From assembly GCF_014652315.1 (NCBI RefSeq), contig NZ_BMYO01000001.1, forward strand, positions 310,001-374,000: a DNA stretch of 64,000 bases, given 5' to 3'. This document shows positions 44,749 to 53,622 of the stretch, piece by piece. The notes beneath the pieces are model-generated. The model made no database searches and was not told where the DNA came from. It worked only from the letters and a program-made list of their open reading frames with translations. Source of the DNA: Jeongeupia chitinilytica. Lineage in GTDB: Bacteria; Pseudomonadota; Gammaproteobacteria; Burkholderiales; Chitinibacteraceae. How positions within the stretch are numbered: position 1 is the stretch's first letter; each line of letters opens with the position of its first letter. A program made the position numbers and the translations under genes.

Positions 44749-46205
44749 TCACGGCATTCCGTGCCATTCGCTGGCCAGTGCTGGGCGCGATGACGGCGGC
44801 CCTGGGTTTTTGCGCGCTCGTCGGTGCGGCGATCGCGGTCGCCACGGTGCAGGCCACTGCGGCCGTGCTGGCGCTGGTGGTGCTGGCGGTCGCACTGGTG
44901 ATGCCGGCCCGGTTGCTGTTCTGGGCGCTGGTCGTCGCGGCCTTTCTGATCGCCGGGCCGGTTCAGTATTTCGGCGGCGTCACCAAGGCGTTCTGGCTGC
45001 CGTATCTGATGGGCTGCGTGCTGTTGTTGCGCGTGGTGTTCGCCGTATTCGGCGGCGCCAGGTCGCCGACGCCGTTGGGCCTGTCCGGTTACGTGTTGCT
45101 GCTGTTCCTGGCGACGCTGGGCTTTGCCACCGTGGTCAATCTGGGCGCGCCGTTGCAGTTGCTGCTGAGCCTGAAGGAGTTCCTGTTCCTGTTGCCGCTG
45201 CTGCCGGCGTTCTATATCGGCCTGCTGCACATCGATCAGATTGACCGCTTCTGGCGCTGCGTGCCCTGGCTGGCGCTGCTGCAGTTGCCGGCAGTGCTGT
45301 ACCAGTATCTGGTGATCGCACCGAGCCGGAGCGATGCGTCGCGCTGGGACTGCATCGTCGGGCTGTTCGGCGGCGACCCGATGGGTGGTGGCGCCAGTGG
45401 CGCAATGGTGCTGTTCGTCGTATTCGCCGGTTTGCTGACGCTGTCGATGTGGCGCGAAGGCCTGCTCGGTTGGCGCGTGGCGCTGCTGGTCGGCCTTGGG
45501 GCGCTGACGGTGATCATGCTCACCGAGGTCAAGGTTGCGCTGCTGATGCTGCCGTTGGGGCTGCTCTTCCTGTTTCGTAGCGAATTGATCAAAAAACCGG
45601 CGACCGGGCTGGCCATCGTCGGTGGCGGCCTGGCCGTGCTGGTCGGCATCCTGCTGGCCTATCAGGCACAGTTTTCCGGTGACGCAGGCAGCAAGGAAGC
45701 CAAGTCGATCGACCAGTACATCGCCACCTCGCTTGACCGCCAGGCCGACGCCGAAGTGAACATGCAGACCGGCGAAATGGGGCGTGGCTACGCCTTGAAG
45801 TTCTGGTTGCACGAGAACGACTGGAGCGATCCGCTGCACCTGCTTGTTGGCCACGGAGTGGGGGCTTCGCGCACTGGCGCGGTCATGGGTAGTGTCGCGC
45901 GGCTTTACCCGTTCGATCTGCAACGCAGCTCGGCTGCGGTGTTGCTGTGGGAGAGTGGGGCGATCGGCTTTGTCTGTGTCGTGCTGCTGTTGCTCACGCT
46001 GATGACCCGCGCCTGGCAGGCGGCCAATACTGCGACCGAGCCGATGCGGCGCGCTGTGCTCAACGCGCTGGTGCCGGGGGCGCTGATAACTGCGCTCGGG
46101 CTGGGCTACAACACCGACCTGTATGGTGTCGGCGCGACGCAGACGATGGTTTTACTGATGGCGGCCTACATCATGCTGGCCCGCAGGGAGTCGACTCCAC
46201 GATGA
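44745..46205 (+). CDS. O-antigen ligase/polymerase-like membrane protein (probable EPS Wzy)
   Basis: 486-residue polytopic membrane protein with more than ten hydrophobic segments and a longer periplasmic loop (about 300-375, KEAKSIDQYIATSLDRQ ... GHGVGASRTG). This is the layout of Wzy/WaaL proteins. The operon has a flippase (Wzx), a chain-length pair and Wza-like exporter, so it is most likely the polymerase. Motif-level evidence is weak, as usual in this family. Translation is coupled on both sides by ATGA overlaps. Confidence 0.75.
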   Translation: MITAFRAIRWPVLGAMTAALGFCALVGAAIAVATVQATAAVLALVVLAVALVMPARLLFWALVVAAFLIAGPVQYFGGVTKAFWLPYLMGCVLLLRVVFAVFGGARSPTPLGLSGYVLLLFLATLGFATVVNLGAPLQLLLSLKEFLFLLPLLPAFYIGLLHIDQIDRFWRCVPWLALLQLPAVLYQYLVIAPSRSDASRWDCIVGLFGGDPMGGGASGAMVLFVVFAGLLTLSMWREGLLGWRVALLVGLGALTVIMLTEVKVALLMLPLGLLFLFRSELIKKPATGLAIVGGGLAVLVGILLAYQAQFSGDAGSKEAKSIDQYIATSLDRQADAEVNMQTGEMGRGYALKFWLHENDWSDPLHLLVGHGVGASRTGAVMGSVARLYPFDLQRSSAAVLLWESGAIGFVCVVLLLLTLMTRAWQAANTATEPMRRAVLNALVPGALITALGLGYNTDLYGVGATQTMVLLMAAYIMLARRESTPR

Positions 46206-47200
46206 CGCCGATGCTGAGCATTCTGATCAAGACCTACAACGAGGAAGCCAAGATCGCCGCGACGCTGGACGCCGCCTTGGCGGCGCTGGCCGAGGTCGAC
46301 GGCGAGACCGAGCTGATCGTTGCCGATTCGCGCTCGACCGACCGGACCGTCGCGATCGCTGCCGCTTACCCGGGGGTGCGCATCGTACAACTGAGCGAGC
46401 CGGCACATCGCGGTTGCGGCGCCGGCGTGCAGCTGGGCTTCCAGTTCGCCCTCGGCGAGTTTGTCTACTTGCTCGACGGCGATATGCAGTTGCAGCCTGG
46501 CTATCTGCCGCAAGCGATGGCTGCGCTGCATGCCGATCCCGGCCTGGGCGGCGTCGCCGGCTATCTTGAGGACACGACCTTTCATAGCCAGATCGACCAG
46601 ATTCGCGCGCGCAACAAGCTGTCAGCCACCGAAGGCGACGTGCCCCATCTGAACGGCGGCGGCCTGTATCGGCGCACGGCGATCGTCGCGGCAGGCGGCT
46701 ATGCAGGAGATCGCAACCTCAAGGCCTACGAAGAGGCCGATCTGGGCATGCGGCTGAAGGCGGCGGGTTACCGGCTGCGGCGGATCCCGGTGCCGGCGGT
46801 CCGCCACACCGGGCATGCGGTCGGCACGTTGACCTTGCTGGCACGGCACTGGCGCAGCGGGCGGGCGATGGCGGCGGGGGTATTGCTGCGCGGCGCGGTC
46901 GGCCAGCCGTGGTTTGTCGATGCCCTGCTGTCGCAGCGTTTTGCGATCGCCGTTCTGGGCATCTGGGGGGGAGGCACACTGGGGGCATTGCTGCTCGGCA
47001 GCCCGGTTCCGCTGCTGACCGCTACCGGCTTGCTGCTGGCGCTGGCGAGTGTGCTGGCGTTGAGGAAACGCAGCGTCGTACATGCGGCGATTTCACTGTC
47101 GCACTGGCATTACGCCGCGCTGGCGGTGCTGATCGGCCTCGCCTACGCTCGGGTTGCCCCGGTGTTGCCGCTGCCGGCGACCGAGTTGACGCGGAGCTAG
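46202..47200 (+). CDS. Family 2 glycosyltransferase with C-terminal membrane segments
   Basis: Adds one sugar to the lipid-linked EPS repeat. 332 residues. GT2 fold: LSILIKTYNEEAKIAATLDA, VADSRSTDRTV, and the metal motif DGD in VYLLDGDMQLQPG. NGGGLYRR and AYEEADLGMRLKAAGY (ED acceptor motif region) are further conserved parts. Two or three hydrophobic segments occur after residue 240. Donor and acceptor sugars are unknown. Overlaps the polymerase gene by ATGA. Confidence 0.85.
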   Translation: MTPMLSILIKTYNEEAKIAATLDAALAALAEVDGETELIVADSRSTDRTVAIAAAYPGVRIVQLSEPAHRGCGAGVQLGFQFALGEFVYLLDGDMQLQPGYLPQAMAALHADPGLGGVAGYLEDTTFHSQIDQIRARNKLSATEGDVPHLNGGGLYRRTAIVAAGGYAGDRNLKAYEEADLGMRLKAAGYRLRRIPVPAVRHTGHAVGTLTLLARHWRSGRAMAAGVLLRGAVGQPWFVDALLSQRFAIAVLGIWGGGTLGALLLGSPVPLLTATGLLLALASVLALRKRSVVHAAISLSHWHYAALAVLIGLAYARVAPVLPLPATELTRS

Positions 47201-47204
47201 CGCG

Positions 47205-48731
47205 GTGAGTGGTCATTACTCGAGCCAGCAAGCGAAGCAAAGCCTGCTGCATTTCTTTGCCGGCAAGGGGGCGTCGGCGCTACTGGGCATCGCCGGCCTG
47301 CTGCTGGCGGTCCGTTCGCTGGCACCGGCCGATTTCGGCCTGATGGTCGCGGTGCTGGCGTTCGCCGAAATCTTCTATCTGGTCAGCGGTTTCGGGCTGT
47401 CGACGCAGGCGCAGCGCTATGTCGCCGAGTACCGGATCAAGCTCACGCCCAGTGCTTTCCCGGGTTTCATCTGGCGGCTGCAATTGCGGCGGCTGCTGTA
47501 CAGCGTGCTGTTCCTGATGCCGGTCGTGCTCGGTGCACGCTGGCTGCTGGCCTGGTTCGACATGCAGCCGGTGTACGCGGTCTGGCCGCTGTTTGCCGTG
47601 TTGCTGCTACTCGGCACCCAGGTACGCTTCTTCGACGAACTGTTCGGCAGCCTGCTGCTGCAGGGCGCGGTTCAGGCCAGCCTGTTGCTGCGCAATCTGC
47701 TCAAGCTGTGCGGCTATGGCGTGTTCGTGCTCAAGGCCTGGTCGATGCCGGTGGCCACGGCGCTGTGGATCGAAGTCGTGATGTACGCGGCGGCTCTGTT
47801 GCTGAGCATCTGGCAGATGGCGCGCTACCTGCGCCGAACCGCAGGCGAGCCGGCCGGCGACGGGCAGTTGCCGCACTACCGCAATCCGGAGCAGGAGGGG
47901 GTGTCGCGGCGCTTCTACCTGGTCCAGTGCCTGGGCCAGGTGTATGGCAGCAATGCGCAGGCGCTGCTGACCACCCGGCTGCTCGGTGCGGTGCAGACTG
48001 CGGCGCTGGGGTTCGCGCAATCGCTGACCGATATGGTGCGCAACTACCTGCCCGCGCAGCTGCTGCTCGGCTGGATCCGTCCGCTGATGGTGGCCCGTTA
48101 CGTCGAGCACCGCGATTACGCCCAACTGCAGCGCTTCGCCAACATCATCCTCAAGGCCAATCTGCTGGCGATCATCCCGGCCTGCGTGCTGATGTTCGGC
48201 CACGGCGACACCATCGGTGCCTGGCTCAGTGGCGGCCGCTACCCCGCGCTGGGCAGCCTGCTGGCTGCGCTGTTCGTGCTGATCGCACTGCAGACCATGC
48301 ATTTGGTGCTGGGCCTGGTGACGCTGACGATCGAAAAGGCCGGCGCGAACATCTGGGCGACGCTGCTCGCTTGCGCCGGACTGCCCTTGGCACTGCTGCT
48401 GGCCCCGCAGTGGGGGCTGATGGGCATCGTCGTAACCCTGTGCATCTCCGAGCTGATCTGGATCGCTACGGTGCTGCTGCTGCTGTGGCGCGCCGCGATG
48501 CCCTTTGTTGTCGAGCCCGGGCCGGTGCTGCGATTGTTGCTCGCCGGTGGCGCGCTGGCGCTGCTCGATCACTGGCTGTCTCAGCCGGTCGGCGCGGTCT
48601 GGTGGTCGCTGCTGGCGTGCGTGCTCGGCGGCTTGCTGTTTCTGCTGTTGTCGTGGTGGCTGCGGCCGTTCAACGTTGCCGAGCGCGCGATGCTGGGCAA
48701 GGTGCTGCCGGCACGACTGCGGTTTTCATGA
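47205..48731 (+). CDS. Wzx-like polysaccharide flippase (MOP superfamily)
   Basis: 508-residue polytopic protein with about 12-14 hydrophobic segments. The N-terminal KGASALLGIAGLLLAVRSLAPADFG and GFGLSTQAQRYVAEYR are typical of lipid-linked oligosaccharide flippases. It presumably flips the undecaprenyl-linked repeat unit to the periplasmic face for polymerisation. GTG start with GGAG nearby, 5 bp after the previous stop. Confidence 0.85.
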   Translation: MSGHYSSQQAKQSLLHFFAGKGASALLGIAGLLLAVRSLAPADFGLMVAVLAFAEIFYLVSGFGLSTQAQRYVAEYRIKLTPSAFPGFIWRLQLRRLLYSVLFLMPVVLGARWLLAWFDMQPVYAVWPLFAVLLLLGTQVRFFDELFGSLLLQGAVQASLLLRNLLKLCGYGVFVLKAWSMPVATALWIEVVMYAAALLLSIWQMARYLRRTAGEPAGDGQLPHYRNPEQEGVSRRFYLVQCLGQVYGSNAQALLTTRLLGAVQTAALGFAQSLTDMVRNYLPAQLLLGWIRPLMVARYVEHRDYAQLQRFANIILKANLLAIIPACVLMFGHGDTIGAWLSGGRYPALGSLLAALFVLIALQTMHLVLGLVTLTIEKAGANIWATLLACAGLPLALLLAPQWGLMGIVVTLCISELIWIATVLLLLWRAAMPFVVEPGPVLRLLLAGGALALLDHWLSQPVGAVWWSLLACVLGGLLFLLLSWWLRPFNVAERAMLGKVLPARLRFS

Positions 48732-48740
48732 GGTGAATGC

Positions 48741-49772
48741 GTGCTGAAACAATGGATCAAGCGGGGGGCCGGACTGTTCCCGGCCAGCGTTGAAACCGCG
48801 ATGCGACGGCGCTATCGCGCGCTGCGCGACGACCGTGCGCTCGGGCGGGCGATCAGGGCCGACCTGAAGCGCTATCGCCAGGCCTCGGGCCTGTTGCAGC
48901 CGGGGCGGCGGCAGGTGCTGCAGGCCCACATCATCAAGAGCTACCACCGGGTCGAGAAAGCGCTGGCCTTGCCCGATCCGCGCCCCGGTTTCGGCGAGCA
49001 CGCGGTGCAGCTGCTGCTGGGCGAAGTGGACGATTACCTGACGCATTACGGTGCCGACCATTGCGTCGCCGGCGCCCTGAACACGCTCGACGAGTATCTG
49101 GCCTTCAACACCAGCAAGGGCGTCGACGTGTCGGTGGTGCGCGGCCGCGTTGATGCATTGCGCTCGCGCTCTGGTCTGGCTGCCAATCCGGCGCATGGTG
49201 GTACCCGGCTGACGTCGCGCTCGGAAATTCTTGCGGCAATTCCGGTCGGGATGGACGCGTTCTTCGCCCACCGCTTCAGCGTGCGGCAGTTTGCCGAACG
49301 CACCGTGGCGCCCGAATTGCTGACCGAGGCGATCGTCATGGCACAGAAGACGCCATCGGTGTGCAACCGCGAAAGCGGCCACGTGTTCGTCGTCAAGGAC
49401 AAAGCCCGCATTGCCGAGCTGCTGGCGTTCCAGAACGGGAACCGCGGTTTCGGTCATCAGGCCGACACGCTGCTGGTCGTCGCCAGCCGGCTGCCGTGCT
49501 TTCACACCGTCGGCGAGCGCTACCAGCACTGGATCGACGGCGGCATGTACGCGATGAGTCTGGTGTACGCGCTGCACGCGCTCGGGCTGGGCAGCTGCTG
49601 CCTGAACTGGAGCGTCGAACCGCACGAGGACGCGGCGTTCAAGCAGGCCGCCGGGATTGCCGACGATTACACGGTAATCATGCTGCTCGCGGTCGGCCAT
49701 CTGCCCGAGCACGACTTCAAGGTGGCGCAAAGCCCGCGCCGTCCGATTGCCGAAGTCATGTCGGTGCTGTGA
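48741..49772 (+). CDS. Nitroreductase-family flavoprotein with N-terminal extension, in EPS operon
   Basis: 343 residues. The C-terminal half (from about 172) is a nitroreductase fold: HRFSVRQFAERTVAPELLTEA, QKTPSVCNRESGHVFVV, GMYAMSLVYALHALGLGSC, LLAVGHLPEHD. These are the usual FMN-binding segments. Residues 1-170 are an Arg-rich helical extension not found in stand-alone nitroreductases. The role in EPS synthesis is unknown; the next gene is a pyruvyl transferase, and such pairings are seen in other EPS loci by my recollection. GTG start at 48741; a nearby ATG is out of frame. Confidence 0.78.
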   Translation: MLKQWIKRGAGLFPASVETAMRRRYRALRDDRALGRAIRADLKRYRQASGLLQPGRRQVLQAHIIKSYHRVEKALALPDPRPGFGEHAVQLLLGEVDDYLTHYGADHCVAGALNTLDEYLAFNTSKGVDVSVVRGRVDALRSRSGLAANPAHGGTRLTSRSEILAAIPVGMDAFFAHRFSVRQFAERTVAPELLTEAIVMAQKTPSVCNRESGHVFVVKDKARIAELLAFQNGNRGFGHQADTLLVVASRLPCFHTVGERYQHWIDGGMYAMSLVYALHALGLGSCCLNWSVEPHEDAAFKQAAGIADDYTVIMLLAVGHLPEHDFKVAQSPRRPIAEVMSVL

Positions 49773-49799
49773 TTTTCCTTTTTGATGAGTGCAGAACCA

Positions 49800-51059
49800 A
49801 TGAAAACGATTTATCTCACCGGGCAGAACAACTTCGGCAATCGCGGCTGCGAAGCGCTGGTCCGCTCGACCGTCGAACTGTTGCGTGCCGAACTGGGCGA
49901 CATCAGGGTGCTGGTGCCGTCGGCCGACATTGCTCGCGATTCGGCGCAATGGCCCGAGGCCGCCAGCCTCGGTGTCGAATGGGTCGAAGCGCCGACGGTG
50001 CCGAGCGGCTTCATCAACTGGGACCGGCTGTGCCGCCGACTGCCATTCCTGCTCGGCCTGCAGTGGCCTAGACTGCAGCCGGACGCCAAGCTGGCAGCGC
50101 GGATCCGCCAGTGCGACGCCGTACTGTCGATTGGCGGCGACAATTACTCGCTTGATTACGATCTGGCGTCACTGTTCTTCTTTGTCGGTATTGCCGAGCT
50201 GGCGCTGGCAGCGAACAAACCGGTAATTCTGTGGGGGGCGTCGGTCGGCCCGTTCAGTGCCAGGCCGGCGGTCGAAAAGCAGCTGATCGCTCACCTGAAA
50301 CGGCTGTCGCTGATCACGATCCGCGAGAGCCACTCGATCACCTATTTGCGCGAGCGCGGTGTCAGCGCCAATGTGCAGGCCGTGACCGACTCGGCGTTCG
50401 CGATGACGCCGCAGCCACTGCCGGTCGACGGTTTCTGGCCAATGCACAGCGACGAAGGCGTCGTCGGCCTCAACGTCAGCCCGCTGGTCGAGAAGGTCCG
50501 CGCCGCGGCCGGCGAGCCGGGGGTGCTGATCCGCGAGTCGGCGGCCTTCATCCGCCGGGTGCTGGCGGAAACACGGATGAGTGTGCTGCTGGTGCCGCAC
50601 GTGGCGCCGCTCGACGGTAGCGCGACCAATAACGACGAGCTTTACCTGCAACAGATCCTCGCCGCAGTCGGCGAGCACGGCGGGCGGCTGGCGCAAGTGC
50701 CGTCGGGGCTGAACGCCAGCCAGCTGAAGTATGTGATCTCGCGTTGCCGCTTCTTCATCGGCGCGCGCACGCATGCGACGATCGCCGCGATGTCGACCAG
50801 CGTGCCGTGCACGTCGATTGCCTACAGCGTCAAGGCACGGGGCATCAACCGCGACCTGTTCGGTCACGAGGACTTCGTGCTGCCGACGCCGGCGGTGTCG
50901 GACCAATCGTTGTGGGATCACTTGCAGCGGCTGGTCGTCGGCGAGCCGCAGATCAAGGCGCTGTCGGCCGAGCGGTTGCCCGAGTGGCGCCAGCGGCCGA
51001 AGCTGGCGGCGCAATGGCTGGCGCGTCACTGGCAGGCTCAGGAGGCCGTGCATGGTTAA
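49800..51059 (+). CDS. Polysaccharide pyruvyl transferase family protein
   Basis: Likely adds a pyruvate ketal to a sugar of the repeat unit, giving the EPS an acidic character. 419 residues. N-terminal YLTGQNNFGNRGCEALV, then SIGGDNYSLDYD, WGASVGPF, and the late GARTHATIAAM correspond to the CsaB-type pyruvyl transferase core. Start at 49800 (MKTIYLTG) fits the fold; an in-frame ATG at 49785 adds five residues and is possible. Its 3' end overlaps the next gene by 8 bp. Confidence 0.85.
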   Translation: MKTIYLTGQNNFGNRGCEALVRSTVELLRAELGDIRVLVPSADIARDSAQWPEAASLGVEWVEAPTVPSGFINWDRLCRRLPFLLGLQWPRLQPDAKLAARIRQCDAVLSIGGDNYSLDYDLASLFFFVGIAELALAANKPVILWGASVGPFSARPAVEKQLIAHLKRLSLITIRESHSITYLRERGVSANVQAVTDSAFAMTPQPLPVDGFWPMHSDEGVVGLNVSPLVEKVRAAAGEPGVLIRESAAFIRRVLAETRMSVLLVPHVAPLDGSATNNDELYLQQILAAVGEHGGRLAQVPSGLNASQLKYVISRCRFFIGARTHATIAAMSTSVPCTSIAYSVKARGINRDLFGHEDFVLPTPAVSDQSLWDHLQRLVVGEPQIKALSAERLPEWRQRPKLAAQWLARHWQAQEAVHG

Positions 51060-51507
51060 TCTTTTGCACCGCTGGTCGCGCTGGTTGTGGCAAAAGCGTG
51101 TGCCGCTCCTGCCCAAGCTGCTCAAGATCACCAATCGCGTCGCCTTTGGCGTGGTGCTGCCGCCGAGTGCTCAGGTCGGCAACAACGTGCTGTTCAGCTA
51201 CCAGGGCCTGGGCACGGTGATCCACAAGCATGCGGTGATCGAGGACGACGTGGTGATTGCGACCGGCGTCACCATCGGTGGCAAGTCGGGTAACCCGACC
51301 GTGCCACTGATCAAGCAGGGTGCGTTCATCGGCACCGGCGCCAAAATTCTCGGCCCGGTGGTCATCGGTCGTTACGCCTCGGTTGGCGCCAACTCGGTCG
51401 TGCTGGCCGACGTGCCGGACTACGCGGTCGTCGTCGGCATTCCGGCGCGGGTGGTGCGGATCAACCGGCCGGATGACCTGCCGGACTACCGGGACTTTCG
51501 AGGCTGA
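51052..51507 (+). CDS. Serine acetyltransferase-like hexapeptide-repeat acyltransferase
   Basis: 151-residue left-handed beta-helix acyltransferase. The hexapeptide turns are visible from SAQVGNNVLFSYQGLGTVIH through GAFIGTGAKILGPVVIG to YAVVVGIPARVVR. It is CysE-like in its second half but lacks the CysE N-terminal helical domain. In this operon it most likely acetylates the EPS or a precursor sugar rather than serine. Overlaps the pyruvyl transferase gene, suggesting both decorate the same polymer. Confidence 0.85.
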   Translation: MVNLLHRWSRWLWQKRVPLLPKLLKITNRVAFGVVLPPSAQVGNNVLFSYQGLGTVIHKHAVIEDDVVIATGVTIGGKSGNPTVPLIKQGAFIGTGAKILGPVVIGRYASVGANSVVLADVPDYAVVVGIPARVVRINRPDDLPDYRDFRG

Positions 51508-51512
51508 CCGAG

Positions 51513-52592
51513 ATGAAACAGAAATCCATCGTCATGCTTGGCACCGACTGGACCTCGCTCGGCGGGATGACCGCGGTGGTGCGCAACTACCGTGATGGCG
51601 GGCTGTGGGAACGCTGGCCGATCCGCTATCTGGCGACATTCAAGCATGACAATATGACCGACAAGATCCGCATGGCGGCGCGTGCCTACCTGCTGCTGCT
51701 CTGGTGGCTGCTAAGCGGTGAAGTCGCTGCGGTGCACGCGCACTCGGCGGTCTACGCCAGCATCTGGCGCAAGTTCGGCCTGCTGTGGCTGGCACGGCTG
51801 TTCGGCGTCAAAACCGTGTTCCATCTGCACGGCGGCGAGTTCGTCCATTTTTACGAGCACAGCGGCGGTGCGGCACGCTGGCTGGTGCGTTACCTGCTGC
51901 GCATGGTCGATGCCGTGGTGGTGCTGACCGACAAGTGGGTCGAGATTCTGCAGGCGGTCGAGCCGGCGTGCGAGCCCATCGTGCTCGCCAATCCGATCGC
52001 GCTGCCGAACTCGCCGGCAACGCCGGTGCCGGGGCGGGTGCTGTTTCTCGGCCGGTTGCGTGACGTCAAGGGCGTGTTCGACCTGATCGAGGCGCTGCCG
52101 CCAGTGGTCCGGGCGTATCCCCGGCTCAAGGTGGTCTTCGGCGGAGACGGCGACCCGGCACCCTTGCTGGCGCTGGCCGAATCGCTTGGCGTACGCGAGC
52201 ACATCGAGCTGGCTGGCTGGATCGACGGCGACGCCAAGGCGCAGCAATTGCGCGAGGCCGAGGTTTTCGTGCTGCCGTCGCATTTCGAGGCGCAGCCGGT
52301 GTGCATCCTCGAAGCGATGGCGCAAGGCGTGCCGGTGCTGGCGACCGCGGTCGGCGGCGTTCCCGATATGTGCGCCGACGGCAAGGAGGCGCTGATCGTG
52401 CCACCGCACCGGCCCGAGGCGTTGAGCGAGGCGCTGGTGATGCTGCTCGGTGACGCGGCGCTGCGGCAACGGCTGGTGACGGCCGCGCGTGCCCGGGTCG
52501 AGCGGCAGTACGTGCACGCGGTGGTGTTCGAACGGCTGGACGCACTGTATGCAGGGCTCGGGTTGCAGTCCTTGCGGGGGGGCATGAGATGA
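51513..52592 (+). CDS. Family 4 glycosyltransferase
   Basis: 359 residues, GT-B fold. N-terminal TSLGGMTAVVRNY loop, central VLFLGRLRDVKGVFDLIEAL at the start of the second Rossmann domain, and the retaining GT4 donor motif FVLPSHFEAQPVCILEAMAQ with E-x7-E spacing. Adds a sugar in EPS repeat assembly; the sugar is unknown. Overlaps the Alg14-like gene by ATGA. Confidence 0.9.
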   Translation: MKQKSIVMLGTDWTSLGGMTAVVRNYRDGGLWERWPIRYLATFKHDNMTDKIRMAARAYLLLLWWLLSGEVAAVHAHSAVYASIWRKFGLLWLARLFGVKTVFHLHGGEFVHFYEHSGGAARWLVRYLLRMVDAVVVLTDKWVEILQAVEPACEPIVLANPIALPNSPATPVPGRVLFLGRLRDVKGVFDLIEALPPVVRAYPRLKVVFGGDGDPAPLLALAESLGVREHIELAGWIDGDAKAQQLREAEVFVLPSHFEAQPVCILEAMAQGVPVLATAVGGVPDMCADGKEALIVPPHRPEALSEALVMLLGDAALRQRLVTAARARVERQYVHAVVFERLDALYAGLGLQSLRGGMR

Positions 52593-53044
52593 AAACCAGA
52601 AAAGTAATGGCAATTGCTTCGGGCGGCGGCCACTGGGTCGAGTTGCGACGGATCTTCCCGGCGTTTGCCGGTGCCGACGCGGTCTTTGCTTCGGTCCACG
52701 CTCACCTGCGCGCCGACGTGCCGGTCGGCAGCCGTTATTACACGGTGCGCGACGCAACGCGCTGGGACAAGTGGGGGCTGGTAGTCCTGCTGTGCCAAGT
52801 GCTGTGGCTGCTGTTGCGTGAGCGCCCCGACGTCATCGTCACCACCGGCGCGGCACCGGGCTATTTTGCGCTGCGTTTTGCCAAGCTGATCGGGGCGCGG
52901 ACGATCTGGCTCGACAGCATCGCCAACGTTGACGAGCTGTCGCTGTCGGGCAGGAAGATCGGTCGCCATGCCGATCTGTGGCTGACCCAATGGCCGCACC
53001 TCGCCAGTCCGCAAGGGCCGCAATACTTTGGAGCGGTAATGTGA
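52589..53044 (+). CDS. Alg14-like membrane-anchoring subunit of split glycosyltransferase (PssD-like)
   Basis: 151 residues resembling Alg14/PssD: MAIASGGGHWVELRRIFPAF at the N-terminus (glycine-rich, acceptor-side GT-B half), a hydrophobic stretch (LVVLLCQVLWLLL), then DVIVTTGAAPGYFALRFAKLIGARTIWLDS. In bacteria it pairs with an Alg13-like protein to make a functional family 28 transferase; that partner is encoded immediately downstream and overlaps by GTGA. Confidence 0.87.
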   Translation: MKTRKVMAIASGGGHWVELRRIFPAFAGADAVFASVHAHLRADVPVGSRYYTVRDATRWDKWGLVVLLCQVLWLLLRERPDVIVTTGAAPGYFALRFAKLIGARTIWLDSIANVDELSLSGRKIGRHADLWLTQWPHLASPQGPQYFGAVM

Positions 53045-53517
53045 TTTTTGTCACCGTAGGATCGCAAATGGGTTTCGACCGTCTCATCCAGGCTGTCGAC
53101 GCCTGGGCTGGCTTGCATCCCGAAGTCGAGCTCTATTGTCAGATAGGCGATGGTCAGTACACCCCGCAAGCGATGCCGTTTGTCAGAGCGCTGACACCGG
53201 ATGCGTTCAATGCCATGGTCGCCGAATGCTGCTTCATTGTGGCGCATGCGGGCACCGGGACGATTCTGGCCGCGGCTGACGCCGGCAAGCCCCTGATCGT
53301 GTTCCCGCGTCGCGGCGATCTGCGTGAAACCCGCAATGATCATCAGCTCGCGACCGCAAAATGGATGGAGGACAAGCAGGGCGTTCAGGTGGCGTGGACC
53401 GTCGACGAGCTGGCGAATAGCCTCGACGCCCACTTGCACCAAGATTCGGGGCAGACCTATGTCGCCGGCTCGCCGGACCGGCTGATCGAGACGATCAGCG
53501 GCTTCATTGCGCAATAA
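53041..53517 (+). CDS. Alg13-like catalytic subunit of split glycosyltransferase (PssE-like)
   Basis: 158 residues, the C-terminal half of a GT28 enzyme. IFVTVGSQMGFDRLIQAVD starts the fold, and HAGTGTILAAADAGKPLIVFPR is the nucleotide-sugar-binding motif. The GTG at 53041 has GGAGCGG upstream and overlaps the previous stop; an ATG-initiated longer version (52978) would overlap the Alg14-like gene by 67 bp and is less likely. Rhizobial PssDE transfers glucuronic acid; here the donor is unknown. Confidence 0.87.
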   Translation: MIFVTVGSQMGFDRLIQAVDAWAGLHPEVELYCQIGDGQYTPQAMPFVRALTPDAFNAMVAECCFIVAHAGTGTILAAADAGKPLIVFPRRGDLRETRNDHQLATAKWMEDKQGVQVAWTVDELANSLDAHLHQDSGQTYVAGSPDRLIETISGFIAQ

Positions 53518-53622
53518 GCACTGGCAACTTATTAAGTGATTGCTAATTTGCTAATGCTTGCGCGTGGTTTTCGTCGTGTTCTGCCGCGTCGCATGATCCA
53601 GGTACTCGAGTGCGGGGTGAGC

